A stretch of DNA of 64,000 bases from a virus: positions 1 to 64,000 of the IMG/VR virus record IMGVR_UViG_3300045974_000067; one strand, written 5' to 3'. The notes below the pieces were generated by a model that was given only the letters and a program-made list of their open reading frames with translations, had not been told where the DNA came from and searched no databases. Of the stretch, positions 1 to 7,773 are shown piece after piece (the first letter of the stretch is position 1; each line of letters opens with the position of its first letter). Both the position numbers and the translations under genes were made by a program.

Positions 1-261
1 GGAAGCTAATCCAATACGATCTACAGTTTCACTTCCTAACGTCCATAAGAAACGTCCAGCTACACTTCCCTTTAGACTTAGAAAATAGTTGCGAAGACGT
101 TCTATTTCATCACTACTAAAACTACAATTAAGTTGGATCTGACATGCACTTAAAACTCTTTCAATAGTCTCTGGAAATTCTTCTGTTCTATTCTCATTTA
201 GTTTTCTAGCATAAGTTCTCTTATAAGTCAGATAACCTACCGAACTAAACGGTGTTTCCAT
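1..261 (-). CDS. Class II ribonucleoside-triphosphate reductase, N-terminal part (runs off the window)
   Basis: The gene opens with an ATG at 259-261 and stays open for 87 codons to the window edge, so only the N-terminus is present. Its start (METPFSSVGYLTYKRTYAR) and the later stretch LKGSVAGRFLWTLGSETVDR match, from memory, the N-terminal region of adenosylcobalamin-dependent (class II) ribonucleoside-triphosphate reductases. These reduce NTPs to dNTPs in the cytoplasm and would supply precursors for phage DNA synthesis. The catalytic cysteines lie outside the window, so activity cannot be judged. It is the last of the replication genes in the direction of transcription. A GAGG ribosome site precedes the ATG. 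Confidence 0.8.
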   Translation of the reverse strand, partial: METPFSSVGYLTYKRTYARKLNENRTEEFPETIERVLSACQIQLNCSFSSDEIERLRNYFLSLKGSVAGRFLWTLGSETVDRIGLAS

Positions 262-273
262 AAATACCTCTAT

Positions 274-438
274 TTATTCATCAGGTGAAAGCATCTCTAA
301 TAGCAACTGATGGAACGTCCATGAAGCCAGCGGGATTGCTGGATTACTACCTGCATTTTTAAAAATTCTAATTCTCTGGGTAGCTTCATCTATCGCAATT
401 TCATAAAGTGTATTTTTAACTTTAGCTGTAGCGATCAT
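274..438 (-). CDS. Small hypothetical protein (54 aa)
   Basis: A 54-codon frame whose ATG overlaps the stop codon of the upstream gene (TAATG), with AAGGAG before it inside the upstream coding sequence. The product (MIATAKVKNTLYEIAIDE...) has no recognised domain. It fills the gap between the primase-helicase cluster and the reductase without intergenic space, which supports it as a real translationally coupled gene. Function unknown. Confidence 0.6.
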   Translation of the reverse strand: MIATAKVKNTLYEIAIDEATQRIRIFKNAGSNPAIPLASWTFHQLLLEMLSPDE

Positions 439-599
439 TAAAACTCCTTTAAGATCAATTCATGAATTCTACTGAATGGTAGACTTGAAATAAGTTCTAA
501 CATACCAAAGTGATTTTGATATGCAGATATTATATTTTCATCCATATCTATTAGAATCCATTTATTTTCTGCAACAGGAATTAATAGCCCTTTTTCCAT
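438..599 (-). CDS. Small hypothetical protein (53 aa)
   Basis: A 53-codon frame that starts two bases after the primase-helicase stop and ends in the ATG of the next gene. The product (MEKGLLIPVAENKWILIDMD...) shows no signal peptide, membrane segment or known domain. Tight packing on both sides supports expression by coupling. Function unknown. Confidence 0.55.
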   Translation of the reverse strand: MEKGLLIPVAENKWILIDMDENIISAYQNHFGMLELISSLPFSRIHELILKEF

Positions 600-600
600 A

Positions 601-3207
601 TTAACCTAACTTCTCAAATTGATCAATAGGTGCAGCTTCCATATGTACTAAACGACCTGTCTCATGTACATAATACGCACCTTCAACTGGCCCTGTAAGA
701 CCTATAGTACGACTCTTTAATACTGACATTAAAATAGAGTTTCTAACATCTTCATCTGGATCTAACATATTTCTAGCAAATGCAATAATATCAAAGCTTA
801 CTTGTTTAATACTACCACTACCACGGATATCATCCATGTTAGGTAATCTTCCTTCTTCAAAACTTTTCTTGCCTACTGGTGCTTTACGAAGATGGCTTAC
901 TAATCCTACCCAGACTTCATGACGTTTTACAAGACGCAATAAATCATTCATAATCTTATCTATTGCTTCATTTCCAACTAAGTCTTCAGCACCTTCAGAA
1001 ACTAGGATAGTAATGTGATCAATAATTAAATATTTACAGCCTACCAAACACATATACTCTAGTTGATCTAAAATAGAATCATCTTTAATAGAGCCTTGAT
1101 GGTCAAGCAATACTACTCTATCATCACCAAAGACTTTATCAAAGCCTACTTTAAGTTCATCTTCAGGTATTTCAGTAAATGCTGAATTTTTGTTAATAGC
1201 CATCCCTGAGAGCTTAATTCCTGTTTCGGCTGGAGACTCTTCGAGGGAGATAATACCAAGCTTATCTTTTGTTGTAGCGAGTACATGTAATCCAATCTCC
1301 CGCATAATGGTGGACTTACCGCTATTATGTGTAACAATAAAATTACCAAGTACAAATCTACCGTCACCATCTAACTCAAAACCATAAAAATCATCAATAC
1401 TTAAATTAATAATTTTAAATGAATATCTATGTGGATTTTTAATTTGAGCTCTTGGTCTTGCTTGTTTCCTAGGAAGTACAGTAGGGATTAATTCTAAATT
1501 TTCTCCAGATAACCATACTCTAAAGCAATTTCCAAATTTATTATTTTGTTGTTTTCCTTTAGTAGTTGTATATCCTAGTGACTTAGCTAATCTAACAAAT
1601 TGGTCAGTAATTAATTCACTTTTCTGTGAGAACTCAAACATATTTTTAGCAGTATCATAAGAACCATCTGTGTCTAATAAGCCAGCCAATAATGCCAACC
1701 TATCCTCTATATTACTTGTTAAGTAGATCTCAGGAATATGTTTGTTATTTATAAGATTTAAGTCCTTTAATATAACATGTACACCTCTAAAACTCCAAGC
1801 AAAATCAGATGACTGTTTTTCGACATCAAAGCCAAGTTCTAATAATTTATTAGGTATTTCTATATCGTTAGAGGAAATTCTACTACCAGCAGAATATCCA
1901 TCACCTAACCAAACACCAATTGCATATGGGTGCATTGGTAGTTCTTTTTTAGAAAATTCTAGCATTGAAGTTTTAAAAGATTTACTTAGATGTTTTCTTT
2001 TATCAGACCATAGTAAATAGTCAACAACACTTACATCTACTATTTGATCTTTAGACAAACCCCATCTACCTTCATGATCATTATTTACTAAACTTAATAC
2101 ATGGTTAATATTACAATCAAAATAATCACCATCTCTTAATTGTACTCTAACCATTGATTCTTTACCGCGATATAGTTGTTTTACAGTTCTGGGTAAATTA
2201 TCTGGCCCCATTACTTGTTCATTTATTTCAATATTTTGAATCTTTTTAATGCTACCATCAAACATTAAGACTTCGGTATCATAAGCCAAACAGCCTGTAC
2301 CAGAAATAAACAAAGCTATTTCACCCATACGCATACCACGAATTTTCTTATTAATACCACTAAGACATTCTGGATATGGTACAGATTCTACTAGATTACG
2401 TTTTTGTATAGCTTCCCAAATTTCTTCTTTCTTAATAATACCTACAGGAGACCAAGCAGCAGCATCCCAAATACATTGAAGCAGCCTATCACCACCTAAC
2501 TTTACATATACTTCATTAGCATCTTTGAAGGGCGGTTTCCATATCTTTACTTTATCAATTCCAATAATACGAATAGCTTTTTGTGTAGCTTCTTCACCTG
2601 CTTTATCTGCATCTAATGCTAATACAACTTCTTTGAAAGATCTAATCCAGTCACGATGCTCTAATAAATCTTTAGTTGCAGCTGCAGATGAGATTGATAT
2701 TACTGGATAAAACTTATTCTTATACTTATCATAATTAGCCTGTGCAATAGTTAATGCATCTATTTCACCTTCTGTAATAATTAGTCTTTTACCAGCACCA
2801 TTGAATAGTTCTCGACCAAATAAACCACCAGCATTACCTATCCAAACAAAAGACTTTGGTAAAGAACGTTTCTTATAGCCGCCACCAGAGTATGGATAAT
2901 AGTGTGCATTAATTTCACCATCAGGGCCATAGCTAACTTTTACATTGTAGAACTCACATACTAGTTTCTCAATCTTACGATCTCTAAAACCTCGAGAAGG
3001 GTAAGTGTCACGTATCTCTTCAACTGTTTCTTTTGAAAATACTTTAGGCTCTCTAACAGGAGTTTCTACAGTACTATCATGGTCAGCTTTAAAGTGTGTA
3101 CTGCAACTAAAACAGAAGCTAGATCCATCTTCATACATAGATCTAGCATCACTACTGCCACACTCTTCACTTAAGCATGGCAGTTTGTATTGCACAATTT
3201 TACCCAT
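601..3207 (-). CDS. T7 gp4-like primase-helicase interrupted by an intein
   Basis: The 868-residue precursor primes and unwinds DNA at the phage fork. Residues 11-35 carry a zinc-binding set of cysteines (CLSEEC, CFSC). A Toprim primase domain follows, with IITEGEIDAL (about 143-152) and LALDADKAGEE (about 196-206). The RecA-like helicase has Walker A (SGTG/SGKST) split by an intein at residues 306-628, a Walker B-like YLIIDH (about 726-731), and LVSHLRK (about 769-775). Removing the 323-residue intein leaves about 545 residues, close to T7 gp4 (566). It belongs with the DNA polymerase, exonuclease and SSB genes upstream. The ATG is followed by a normal zinc-finger start and the gene overlaps the wHTH gene at its 5' end. 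Confidence 0.93.
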   Translation of the reverse strand: MGKIVQYKLPCLSEECGSSDARSMYEDGSSFCFSCSTHFKADHDSTVETPVREPKVFSKETVEEIRDTYPSRGFRDRKIEKLVCEFYNVKVSYGPDGEINAHYYPYSGGGYKKRSLPKSFVWIGNAGGLFGRELFNGAGKRLIITEGEIDALTIAQANYDKYKNKFYPVISISSAAATKDLLEHRDWIRSFKEVVLALDADKAGEEATQKAIRIIGIDKVKIWKPPFKDANEVYVKLGGDRLLQCIWDAAAWSPVGIIKKEEIWEAIQKRNLVESVPYPECLSGINKKIRGMRMGEIALFISGTGCLAYDTEVLMFDGSIKKIQNIEINEQVMGPDNLPRTVKQLYRGKESMVRVQLRDGDYFDCNINHVLSLVNNDHEGRWGLSKDQIVDVSVVDYLLWSDKRKHLSKSFKTSMLEFSKKELPMHPYAIGVWLGDGYSAGSRISSNDIEIPNKLLELGFDVEKQSSDFAWSFRGVHVILKDLNLINNKHIPEIYLTSNIEDRLALLAGLLDTDGSYDTAKNMFEFSQKSELITDQFVRLAKSLGYTTTKGKQQNNKFGNCFRVWLSGENLELIPTVLPRKQARPRAQIKNPHRYSFKIINLSIDDFYGFELDGDGRFVLGNFIVTHNSGKSTIMREIGLHVLATTKDKLGIISLEESPAETGIKLSGMAINKNSAFTEIPEDELKVGFDKVFGDDRVVLLDHQGSIKDDSILDQLEYMCLVGCKYLIIDHITILVSEGAEDLVGNEAIDKIMNDLLRLVKRHEVWVGLVSHLRKAPVGKKSFEEGRLPNMDDIRGSGSIKQVSFDIIAFARNMLDPDEDVRNSILMSVLKSRTIGLTGPVEGAYYVHETGRLVHMEAAPIDQFEKLG
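1324..2292 (-). mobile_element. LAGLIDADG intein in the helicase Walker A motif
   Basis: Codons 306-628 of the primase-helicase form a full-length intein. It begins with Cys (CLAYDTEVLMFDG, block A), has a block B with N-x-x-H (CNINHV, about 365-370), two LAGLIDADG-type endonuclease motifs (YAIGVWLGDG at about 428-437 and LLAGLLDTDGS at about 506-516), a block F region (DDFYGFELDGDGRFVL) and the C-terminal VTHN followed by extein Ser+1. Splicing would join G305 to S629 and rebuild SGTGSGKST. The insertion sits at the most conserved site of the ATPase, as is usual for inteins in phage helicases and terminases. Both nuclease motifs retain an acidic residue, so the homing endonuclease may be active. 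Confidence 0.95.
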
Positions 3208-3730
3208 AGATCACCTTTAGACTTTCAAATAAATCTCTTGCTTCATCAGGTGTTAATGTTAATGATTCATTTAAACCATACTGCAATGTAAATAACACTC
3301 TACAATTCTTTTTAACATTAGTAGGCGAAATAGTAAGGTCTTTTAATCCAGAATCTGCTAATGGTAACTCAGCTGGATTAATAGGTTCACCTGGAAGTCT
3401 ACCATGTTTAGTAGTGCTTGCATCTCTACGATGACCACCCTTCTTAGTATGCGCTTTTCTTACAGAGTCAAGTCTGGCATGAATATAATCAGGTGTCTCT
3501 CCTTCAAATATTAATGCACCATTTTTAGGTGGACGATTAGCTGAATAATACTTAAATGTCATCTTTGACGGAACTCTAACAATTTGATGCGTTTGAAACA
3601 ATGCTGAAATCTTTGCAGAAGCTGTATTGTAATGCATTGAGGCACGTTCAGCTATTTCTTTTGGAGTCAATCCTGGTTCTGACTCAATAATTTTAAATAG
3701 ATTTTCATATACCTCTTTAACAGAACTCAT
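3200..3730 (-). CDS. Winged-helix DNA-binding protein
   Basis: A 176-residue protein whose N-terminal 65 residues read as a winged helix-turn-helix: GLTPKEIAERASMHYNTASA, then a short wing ending in YYSANRPP. This resembles MarR/DprA-type wHTH modules. The middle is basic (residues about 90-115: RKAHTKKGGHRRD), which fits nucleic-acid binding, and the C-terminus is unrecognised. It overlaps the primase-helicase start by 8 nt and follows a small membrane-protein gene. A role as transcription regulator or replication accessory factor is inference. Confidence 0.6.
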   Translation of the reverse strand: MSSVKEVYENLFKIIESEPGLTPKEIAERASMHYNTASAKISALFQTHQIVRVPSKMTFKYYSANRPPKNGALIFEGETPDYIHARLDSVRKAHTKKGGHRRDASTTKHGRLPGEPINPAELPLADSGLKDLTISPTNVKKNCRVLFTLQYGLNESLTLTPDEARDLFESLKVIYG

Positions 3731-3918
3731 TACTCTTCCTTTTTATGTGCTCCCAGATTTATTAATAGTTGACTAATAAACATTAGGGATATACCAATTA
3801 ATAAGAAATCAGATGATTCTAAGTTAACTTTTGAATAAGAAACTATTGCACCTGATATGAGAAAATAAACACCACACATTCCAGCAAATACACCTAATAC
3901 ACCTATTAATTTCTTCAT
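3730..3918 (-). CDS. Small two-helix membrane protein (62 aa)
   Basis: The 62-residue product has two hydrophobic stretches, about residues 4-24 (LIGVLGVFAGMCGVYFLISG) and about 38-55 (FLLIGISLMFISQLLINL), and a charged C-terminus (HKKEE). It is packed between neighbours with 1-4 nt overlaps. An inner-membrane location is likely; no function is recognised. Confidence 0.6.
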   Translation of the reverse strand: MKKLIGVLGVFAGMCGVYFLISGAIVSYSKVNLESSDFLLIGISLMFISQLLINLGAHKKEE

Positions 3919-4097
3919 GATTTTAACTTAAATGTACTACATGCTAATGATGATTTAGGAGCTAAACTTCCATGCTCAGAAATATTCACCCATCTAGGCA
4001 GCTTAAGAACTTCTATCGAATACTTGCATTCATACCATGAATGCTTTGTTTGAACTAATTTAAATCCATATAAACAATCTTCACAATTATTACTCAT
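3915..4097 (-). CDS. Small cysteine-containing hypothetical protein (60 aa)
   Basis: A 60-residue protein with four cysteines (C5, C8, C24, C53 region; CEDC near the N-terminus), possibly a small zinc-binding fold. It overlaps both neighbours by 4 nt, typical of translational coupling. No family is recognised. Confidence 0.55.
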   Translation of the reverse strand: MSNNCEDCLYGFKLVQTKHSWYECKYSIEVLKLPRWVNISEHGSLAPKSSLACSTFKLKS

Positions 4098-4780
4098 ATT
4101 TGTGTCGCCAGTAGCATCATTCTAATCCTATCCTTATGACGTTGTGTGATAGGCTCTTTAACTACCCAGGATACTTTATTAACTAAATGATTTACCCATA
4201 CGCTACCAGCCATAGGTGCTTCTTGTGTTATTAAAGTCCATGTTTCAGCATAACTAAGTGTAGCCTTAGTTTTGTATTGTTCAATAGCAATAAATTCAAA
4301 CTTATGCTTACCATTAGTTTTAACACGCTGTACTAATTCATTACTAGAACTAATATACCAACGCCAATTTGATTCTTTACCTTTAGTTTCTTTACCCATA
4401 CTTCTATACTGCTTTTTACCTAAGTATAGTCTTTTAGCTTCTATATCACGAATAACATAAATGAATCCGATATACTCTTCACTATCCATTGGTTCAGGAA
4501 ATTGCCAATGCCCATTACCTCTATAGTGTAAAGAATTAACGCGGCTATCTACCTTACCTTCAAGTGAAACTTGTCTAGCTCTATGAGTATAAGTTCTTTC
4601 TCTTAGTGGGTGTAATTTTAGTGGGTAAGAATAGTCTTTAAGCTCTTCAGGTAATTTAAACTTCTCTTTAGGTGCTTCCTCTTCTTTTTCTGTATTCTTG
4701 TATGTTTCTAAATATAAAGTCTGTGGAATAGGAGGAGTGAAGTTTATTAATACTTCTGGGAGTTTAAATTTCTCAGTCAT
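4094..4780 (-). CDS. GIY-YIG-like nuclease
   Basis: The C-terminal half has the pattern of phage GIY-YIG (Seg/Hef-like) nucleases: GFIYVIRD followed by RLYLGKKQYRS, then NWRWYISSSNELVQ, KFEFIAIEQ and a late glutamate (LSYAETWTL). The N-terminal ~110 residues are proline- and lysine-rich with two KFKLPE repeats. It sits between the exonuclease and the primase-helicase, where a Holliday-junction or host-DNA nuclease would fit; it could also be a free-standing homing endonuclease. The frame is open from a TTG at 4813, but ATG 4780 (MTEKFKLPEV) is preferred because it has an AAAGGTG element upstream and does not run into the structured RNA at 4814-4922. The start is uncertain. Confidence 0.65.
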   Translation of the reverse strand: MTEKFKLPEVLINFTPPIPQTLYLETYKNTEKEEEAPKEKFKLPEELKDYSYPLKLHPLRERTYTHRARQVSLEGKVDSRVNSLHYRGNGHWQFPEPMDSEEYIGFIYVIRDIEAKRLYLGKKQYRSMGKETKGKESNWRWYISSSNELVQRVKTNGKHKFEFIAIEQYKTKATLSYAETWTLITQEAPMAGSVWVNHLVNKVSWVVKEPITQRHKDRIRMMLLATQI

Positions 4781-4813
4781 TTCACATTTACACCTTTCTA
4801 ACTTCCTGGTCAA

Positions 4814-4922
4814 GTTACAGTCGAATTACTACGGCATGAGTTCGGCTAGGCCACGAGCGGCACGCAGAATCCTAGCTAGACGCACCGAACGACTGTTACC
4901 TGACCCTACCCCTATGCCGTAC
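4814..4922 (-). ncRNA. Candidate structured, pseudoknotted RNA (GC-rich island)
   Basis: The interval between the exonuclease and the GIY-YIG gene is GC-rich and has no gene. On the minus strand it has four helices: P1 TACGGCAT (4914-4921) with ATGCCGTA (4830-4837), P2 ACAGTCG (4890-4896) with CGACTGT (4817-4823), P3 GTTCGG (4885-4890) with CCGAAC (4840-4845), and P4 CTAGG (4871-4875) with CCTAG (4846-4850). P1 and P2 interlock as a pseudoknot, with P3/P4 as a hairpin between them; P2 and P3 compete for one base. No known RNA family is recognised. The helices are seen directly; function as ncRNA or cis element is inference. Confidence 0.5.
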
Positions 4923-4982
4923 TTTTGCCCCTCACAGACGGCCATTCTGGGCCAGTTCTGGGCACTTTTTGAAAATTTCCAT

Positions 4983-6017
4983 TTATGCCACTTTCTTTTT
5001 AAGGAAAGCAGATACATTGGGAATACTTACTTCTTCATCTCTCTTCGCATCAACGCTATTAACTTGTTCAACTCTATTATGCTCTTCTTCAAGCTCTCCT
5101 GTGGGATCACTAATCTTTCCCCATCCAAGCATTTCAGTCCAAGTTCTATTGTCTTCTTCTCTGGGTTTTGGATTAGTATATTGTTCAGGTATTGTGAGCG
5201 ATACCTTCTCAGGCTTATCAGCTTTTTCTTCCTCCAAGTAAGGGACATCTGGCCAGCCTTCTAAATTAAATTCATCATGGAAATGTTTCTTCAGATATAG
5301 AAGTTTACCATTAAGCAATAGTTCTTTCTTCCAATCTTTGCCAAAAGCTATTTGATAAGACTTAATAATAGTGTGTTGAAAGTCTTCTTCAGTAGTATCT
5401 GGCTCTAGGTATCGCCTAGCTTTTACTTCACCTACACCTGGAATACCTTTAATGTTATCAGTACTATCGCCTTTGAGTAATTGCTCATAGAAAAATCTTA
5501 TGGCTTCTTCCTCTGACACATTAAGAAACTCGTTCTTGTGCATTAGATAATGTCGGCCTGGAATACATTTAAGATCTTTATCAATACTACAGATTACATA
5601 ATTATCACCAACACCAATAGCTTCTTGCTGAAATATCCTTAAAAGATCATCAGCTTCCATTCCATGTGCTTCTACAGCCATACCTACATCTGCTGCTCTT
5701 TTTCTTAACAAAGGGACAAATGGATTTCTTTTCTTTGGATCTGCATGACGATTAGCTTTATATTCTGGATAAATATCATTTCTAAAGTTACCATCACCTT
5801 TAACTGCCATACGGTATTGATCAGTATAACTCTTTTCACAAAGATCTTTTACAATCTCTTGAAATCTAATCCAAGCTTTCTCTAAATAGATAGCATCTTC
5901 TTCAGGTGTAAATTCTAATGGCTCAGGAGAAATCATAGTATAGCCAGTAGCTGTTTTATATCTATTCTCGCAAGCCATGTACGCAACTACATCACCATCA
6001 ATTATGCATATTGTCAT
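4983..6017 (-). CDS. T7 gp6-like 5'-3' exonuclease (FEN family)
   Basis: A 344-residue protein with the FEN/5'-nuclease layout: N-terminal IIDGDVVAYMA with metal-binding Asp, the YPEYKANR arch region (about 83-91), AHGMEADDLL, YVICSIDKDLKCI, and the helix-three-turn-helix GDSTDNIKGIPGVGEVKARR (about 185-205). It would remove RNA primers and degrade host DNA to supply nucleotides. The C-terminal 80 residues are charged and unrecognised, making it a little longer than T7 gp6. The start overlaps the preceding small gene as ATGA and has AAGGAG upstream. Confidence 0.9.
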   Translation of the reverse strand: MTICIIDGDVVAYMACENRYKTATGYTMISPEPLEFTPEEDAIYLEKAWIRFQEIVKDLCEKSYTDQYRMAVKGDGNFRNDIYPEYKANRHADPKKRNPFVPLLRKRAADVGMAVEAHGMEADDLLRIFQQEAIGVGDNYVICSIDKDLKCIPGRHYLMHKNEFLNVSEEEAIRFFYEQLLKGDSTDNIKGIPGVGEVKARRYLEPDTTEEDFQHTIIKSYQIAFGKDWKKELLLNGKLLYLKKHFHDEFNLEGWPDVPYLEEEKADKPEKVSLTIPEQYTNPKPREEDNRTWTEMLGWGKISDPTGELEEEHNRVEQVNSVDAKRDEEVSIPNVSAFLKKKVA

Positions 6018-6175
6018 TTAAATACTTCTCCTTTAAACACATTAGGAGTATATTGACTTTCAGGTATTGTATCAATTATACATCTTAATTTGTTCATATA
6101 ATCAAACTGTGCATTCTCATTATGCACTTGAATTAAACGGTTATAAATCCAAGTTAAAAACTCTTTATCATTCAT
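6014..6175 (-). CDS. Small hypothetical protein (53 aa)
   Basis: A 53-codon frame (MNDKEFLTWIYNRLIQVHNE...) linked by 4-nt overlaps to the genes on both sides. The product is soluble, with no recognised motif. The ribosome site for the exonuclease (AAAGGAG) lies in its last codons. Position and coupling support it as real. Confidence 0.6.
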   Translation of the reverse strand: MNDKEFLTWIYNRLIQVHNENAQFDYMNKLRCIIDTIPESQYTPNVFKGEVFK

Positions 6176-6429
6176 AAGTTCCAACCTTTACAATGTATAA
6201 ATACCTCCATTCGAGCTTGTTCAATAAGCCCTAGAAGTTCTTTTGTTGTCATATCAGAATTCATGTAACGTGTCTTGCTGGTATCCTCAAAATCTTCCTC
6301 ATAAATGATAACTACATTTTTGAATCTATTAGGGTACTTCCTAGCTACCATTGCAAACTCATGAAAGCGTTCTTCCATAGTGGCATCACGCTTCCAATTT
6401 GGCATTATCTCTAAATTATCGTCACTCAT
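6172..6429 (-). CDS. Hypothetical protein (85 aa)
   Basis: An 85-residue soluble protein beginning MSDDNLEIMPNWKRDATMEE. The frame is open from a GTG at 6438, but ATG 6429 is preferred because it directly overlaps the end of the MazG-like gene. No family is recognised; the C-terminus has an isolated Cys (HCKGWNL). Confidence 0.6.
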   Translation of the reverse strand: MSDDNLEIMPNWKRDATMEERFHEFAMVARKYPNRFKNVVIIYEEDFEDTSKTRYMNSDMTTKELLGLIEQARMEVFIHCKGWNL

Positions 6430-6706
6430 CAAGTACACCCATTTTCTTTGATATTCCTGAAAAGTAATCTAATTTATTCATCTTCTCATCACTGAAAGTA
6501 GTATCAAATTCAATACCAATTTCATGTTCTAGTAGTGTAAGTATTGTAAAGAAATCTCTTAACTCAAACTCTAATTCATCTAAGTTAGTACGTTCCCTAC
6601 TAGGATGATGATCAGATGTAGTAAATCTAAGGCATTTAGTAATACACTGTATAACTTCTCCAGCTTCCTCTGCAAGGCATATTAAAAGATATTGTTCTTT
6701 ATTCAT
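6422..6706 (-). CDS. MazG-like NTP pyrophosphohydrolase domain protein
   Basis: The 94-residue product has the E-x-x-E and later E-x-x-D pattern of the all-alpha NTP-PPase (MazG/dUTPase-2-like) superfamily: LAEEAGEVIQ at about 11-20 and LEFELRDFFT at about 45-54. In phages these enzymes hydrolyse NTPs or (p)ppGpp-related compounds. The enzyme is short for the family, so substrate and activity remain open. It sits in a run of small coupled genes upstream of the exonuclease. Confidence 0.65.
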   Translation of the reverse strand: MNKEQYLLICLAEEAGEVIQCITKCLRFTTSDHHPSRERTNLDELEFELRDFFTILTLLEHEIGIEFDTTFSDEKMNKLDYFSGISKKMGVLDE

Positions 6707-6903
6707 TTGAACAGATTCTCAAATTTAGTTTGAAGTAGTCTTAGTTGATGTGCTTTACCATCAATGAAAGACATATCTAATAATCTATTAATAAGAGTAA
6801 ATGTTACAAAGTCATCAAGTTCAACCTCATATGCTTCATTATCAAGTTCTACAACCATTATACCTCGTCTACTTGCTACACTACCTTTCCAACTAGTTTT
6901 CAT
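6703..6903 (-). CDS. Small hypothetical protein (66 aa)
   Basis: A 66-residue soluble protein (MKTSWKGSVASRRGIMVVELD...) with a predicted beta-rich N-terminus and a helical C-terminus. It overlaps both neighbours. A ribosome site is seen as AAAAGGG upstream. No family recognised. Confidence 0.6.
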   Translation of the reverse strand: MKTSWKGSVASRRGIMVVELDNEAYEVELDDFVTFTLINRLLDMSFIDGKAHQLRLLQTKFENLFK

Positions 6904-7090
6904 CGTAAACCCTTTTAATATCTCTTACGATATTATGAAGATAATAAGGACAAGAAGGAGACTTAGACATAGTAACCATTTTGCCATTAGGTGTTCGTAG
7001 CTTAAGATGCTTCTTACTATTCTCTAAAATACAGCCCTTATCAATGTATGGTTGGAGTGTTCGTCGAAGTTCTTTGTCAATATGTACCAT
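6893..7090 (-). CDS. HicA-like small protein (65 aa)
   Basis: The 65-residue product has KHLKLRTPNGKMVTMSKSPS followed by a helical NIVRDIKRVY, which recalls the dsRBD-like fold of HicA/YcfA proteins (basic strand, then a Lys/Arg-rich helix). There is no HicB-like partner beside it, so a toxin-antitoxin role is not supported. It is the first protein gene downstream of the tRNA gene, in a coupled cluster. Confidence 0.5.
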   Translation of the reverse strand: MVHIDKELRRTLQPYIDKGCILENSKKHLKLRTPNGKMVTMSKSPSCPYYLHNIVRDIKRVYDEN

Positions 7091-7106
7091 GGTTGATTCC
7101 TTTAAA

Positions 7107-7192
7107 TGGTCGGACTGGAGGGATTCGAACCCTCATGCGATTAAGCGCTGGATTTTAAATCCAGAGTGTCTTACCAATTTCACCACAGTCCG
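7107..7192 (-). tRNA. tRNA-Leu (UAA), with encoded CCA
   Basis: The minus strand folds as a class II tRNA. The acceptor pairs CGGACTG with CAGTCCG. The anticodon stem CTGGA/TCCAG encloses TTTAAAA, giving anticodon TAA (7155-7157). A GCG-CTTAAT-CGC variable arm fits leucine, and the T arm is GAGGG-TTCGAAT-CCCTC. ACCA follows the acceptor stem, so the CCA end is encoded. UUA would be a common codon in this AT-rich genome. Confidence 0.96.
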
Positions 7193-7200
7193 TTTAAAAA

Positions 7201-7764
7201 TTAAGAATGTTTTCTTGTGCTACGAGAAATTCTATACGGTACATTTGTATAAGTTTTAGAATTTAACATCTGGACAACAGCTTTTACAAGCATACCTGTT
7301 TCTTTTATGATCTCTTGTTTAGATATTTGGTAGGTATCGTATAGAGTTCTATACTTTAAAACTTGTTCATCTGTTAACTTAGACATTCCATTATTAGCGC
7401 CTGAAACATCTAGTTCTTTTAGATGTTCTCCGTACTTAATACCTAAAACATCAACAGAATGCCTAGCATTTGCATGTTCAGTTATCGCCTCTAAATTCTC
7501 ATAACGATTATTAAGTTTATCTCCATCAATATGATTAATAACGTAACCATCAGGAATATTGTAATCAATATGAACCATATAAACAAGTCTATGGACAGGA
7601 TATGTTTTTCCAAACATATTTATACGTTTATAGCCGCCTGTAATAAACCCTATTTCTTTTGCTGTTATATTATTAACTACAATACCGTCCTTAGATACAT
7701 TGATAACACCTTCTACAACTAAGTCTAAGAAGAACTGATCTCTTTCAATTGTTGATTTAGCCAT
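7201..7764 (-). CDS. HNH homing endonuclease
   Basis: A 187-residue protein with the phage HNH pattern: VHRLVYMVHI, DGYVINHIDGDKLNNRYENLEAITEHANARH (split here as VINHIDGDKLNN and YENLEAIT), where His and Asn of the metal site are present. The C-terminal KLTDEQVLKYRTLYDTY reads as a NUMOD-type HTH DNA-binding module. It lies directly upstream of the tRNA-Leu gene. Free-standing HNH genes of this kind spread by cutting intergenic or nearby target DNA. Confidence 0.88.
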   Translation of the reverse strand: MAKSTIERDQFFLDLVVEGVINVSKDGIVVNNITAKEIGFITGGYKRINMFGKTYPVHRLVYMVHIDYNIPDGYVINHIDGDKLNNRYENLEAITEHANARHSVDVLGIKYGEHLKELDVSGANNGMSKLTDEQVLKYRTLYDTYQISKQEIIKETGMLVKAVVQMLNSKTYTNVPYRISRSTRKHS

Positions 7765-7773
7765 TTAATCCAC

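Noticed and set aside
6893-7090. HicA toxin of a toxin-antitoxin pair
   Set aside because: The similarity is limited to a short basic strand-helix pattern and no HicB partner is next to it.
6981-7259. Plus-strand 92-codon frame across the tRNA
   Set aside because: It runs antisense through a clear tRNA-Leu and two minus-strand genes.
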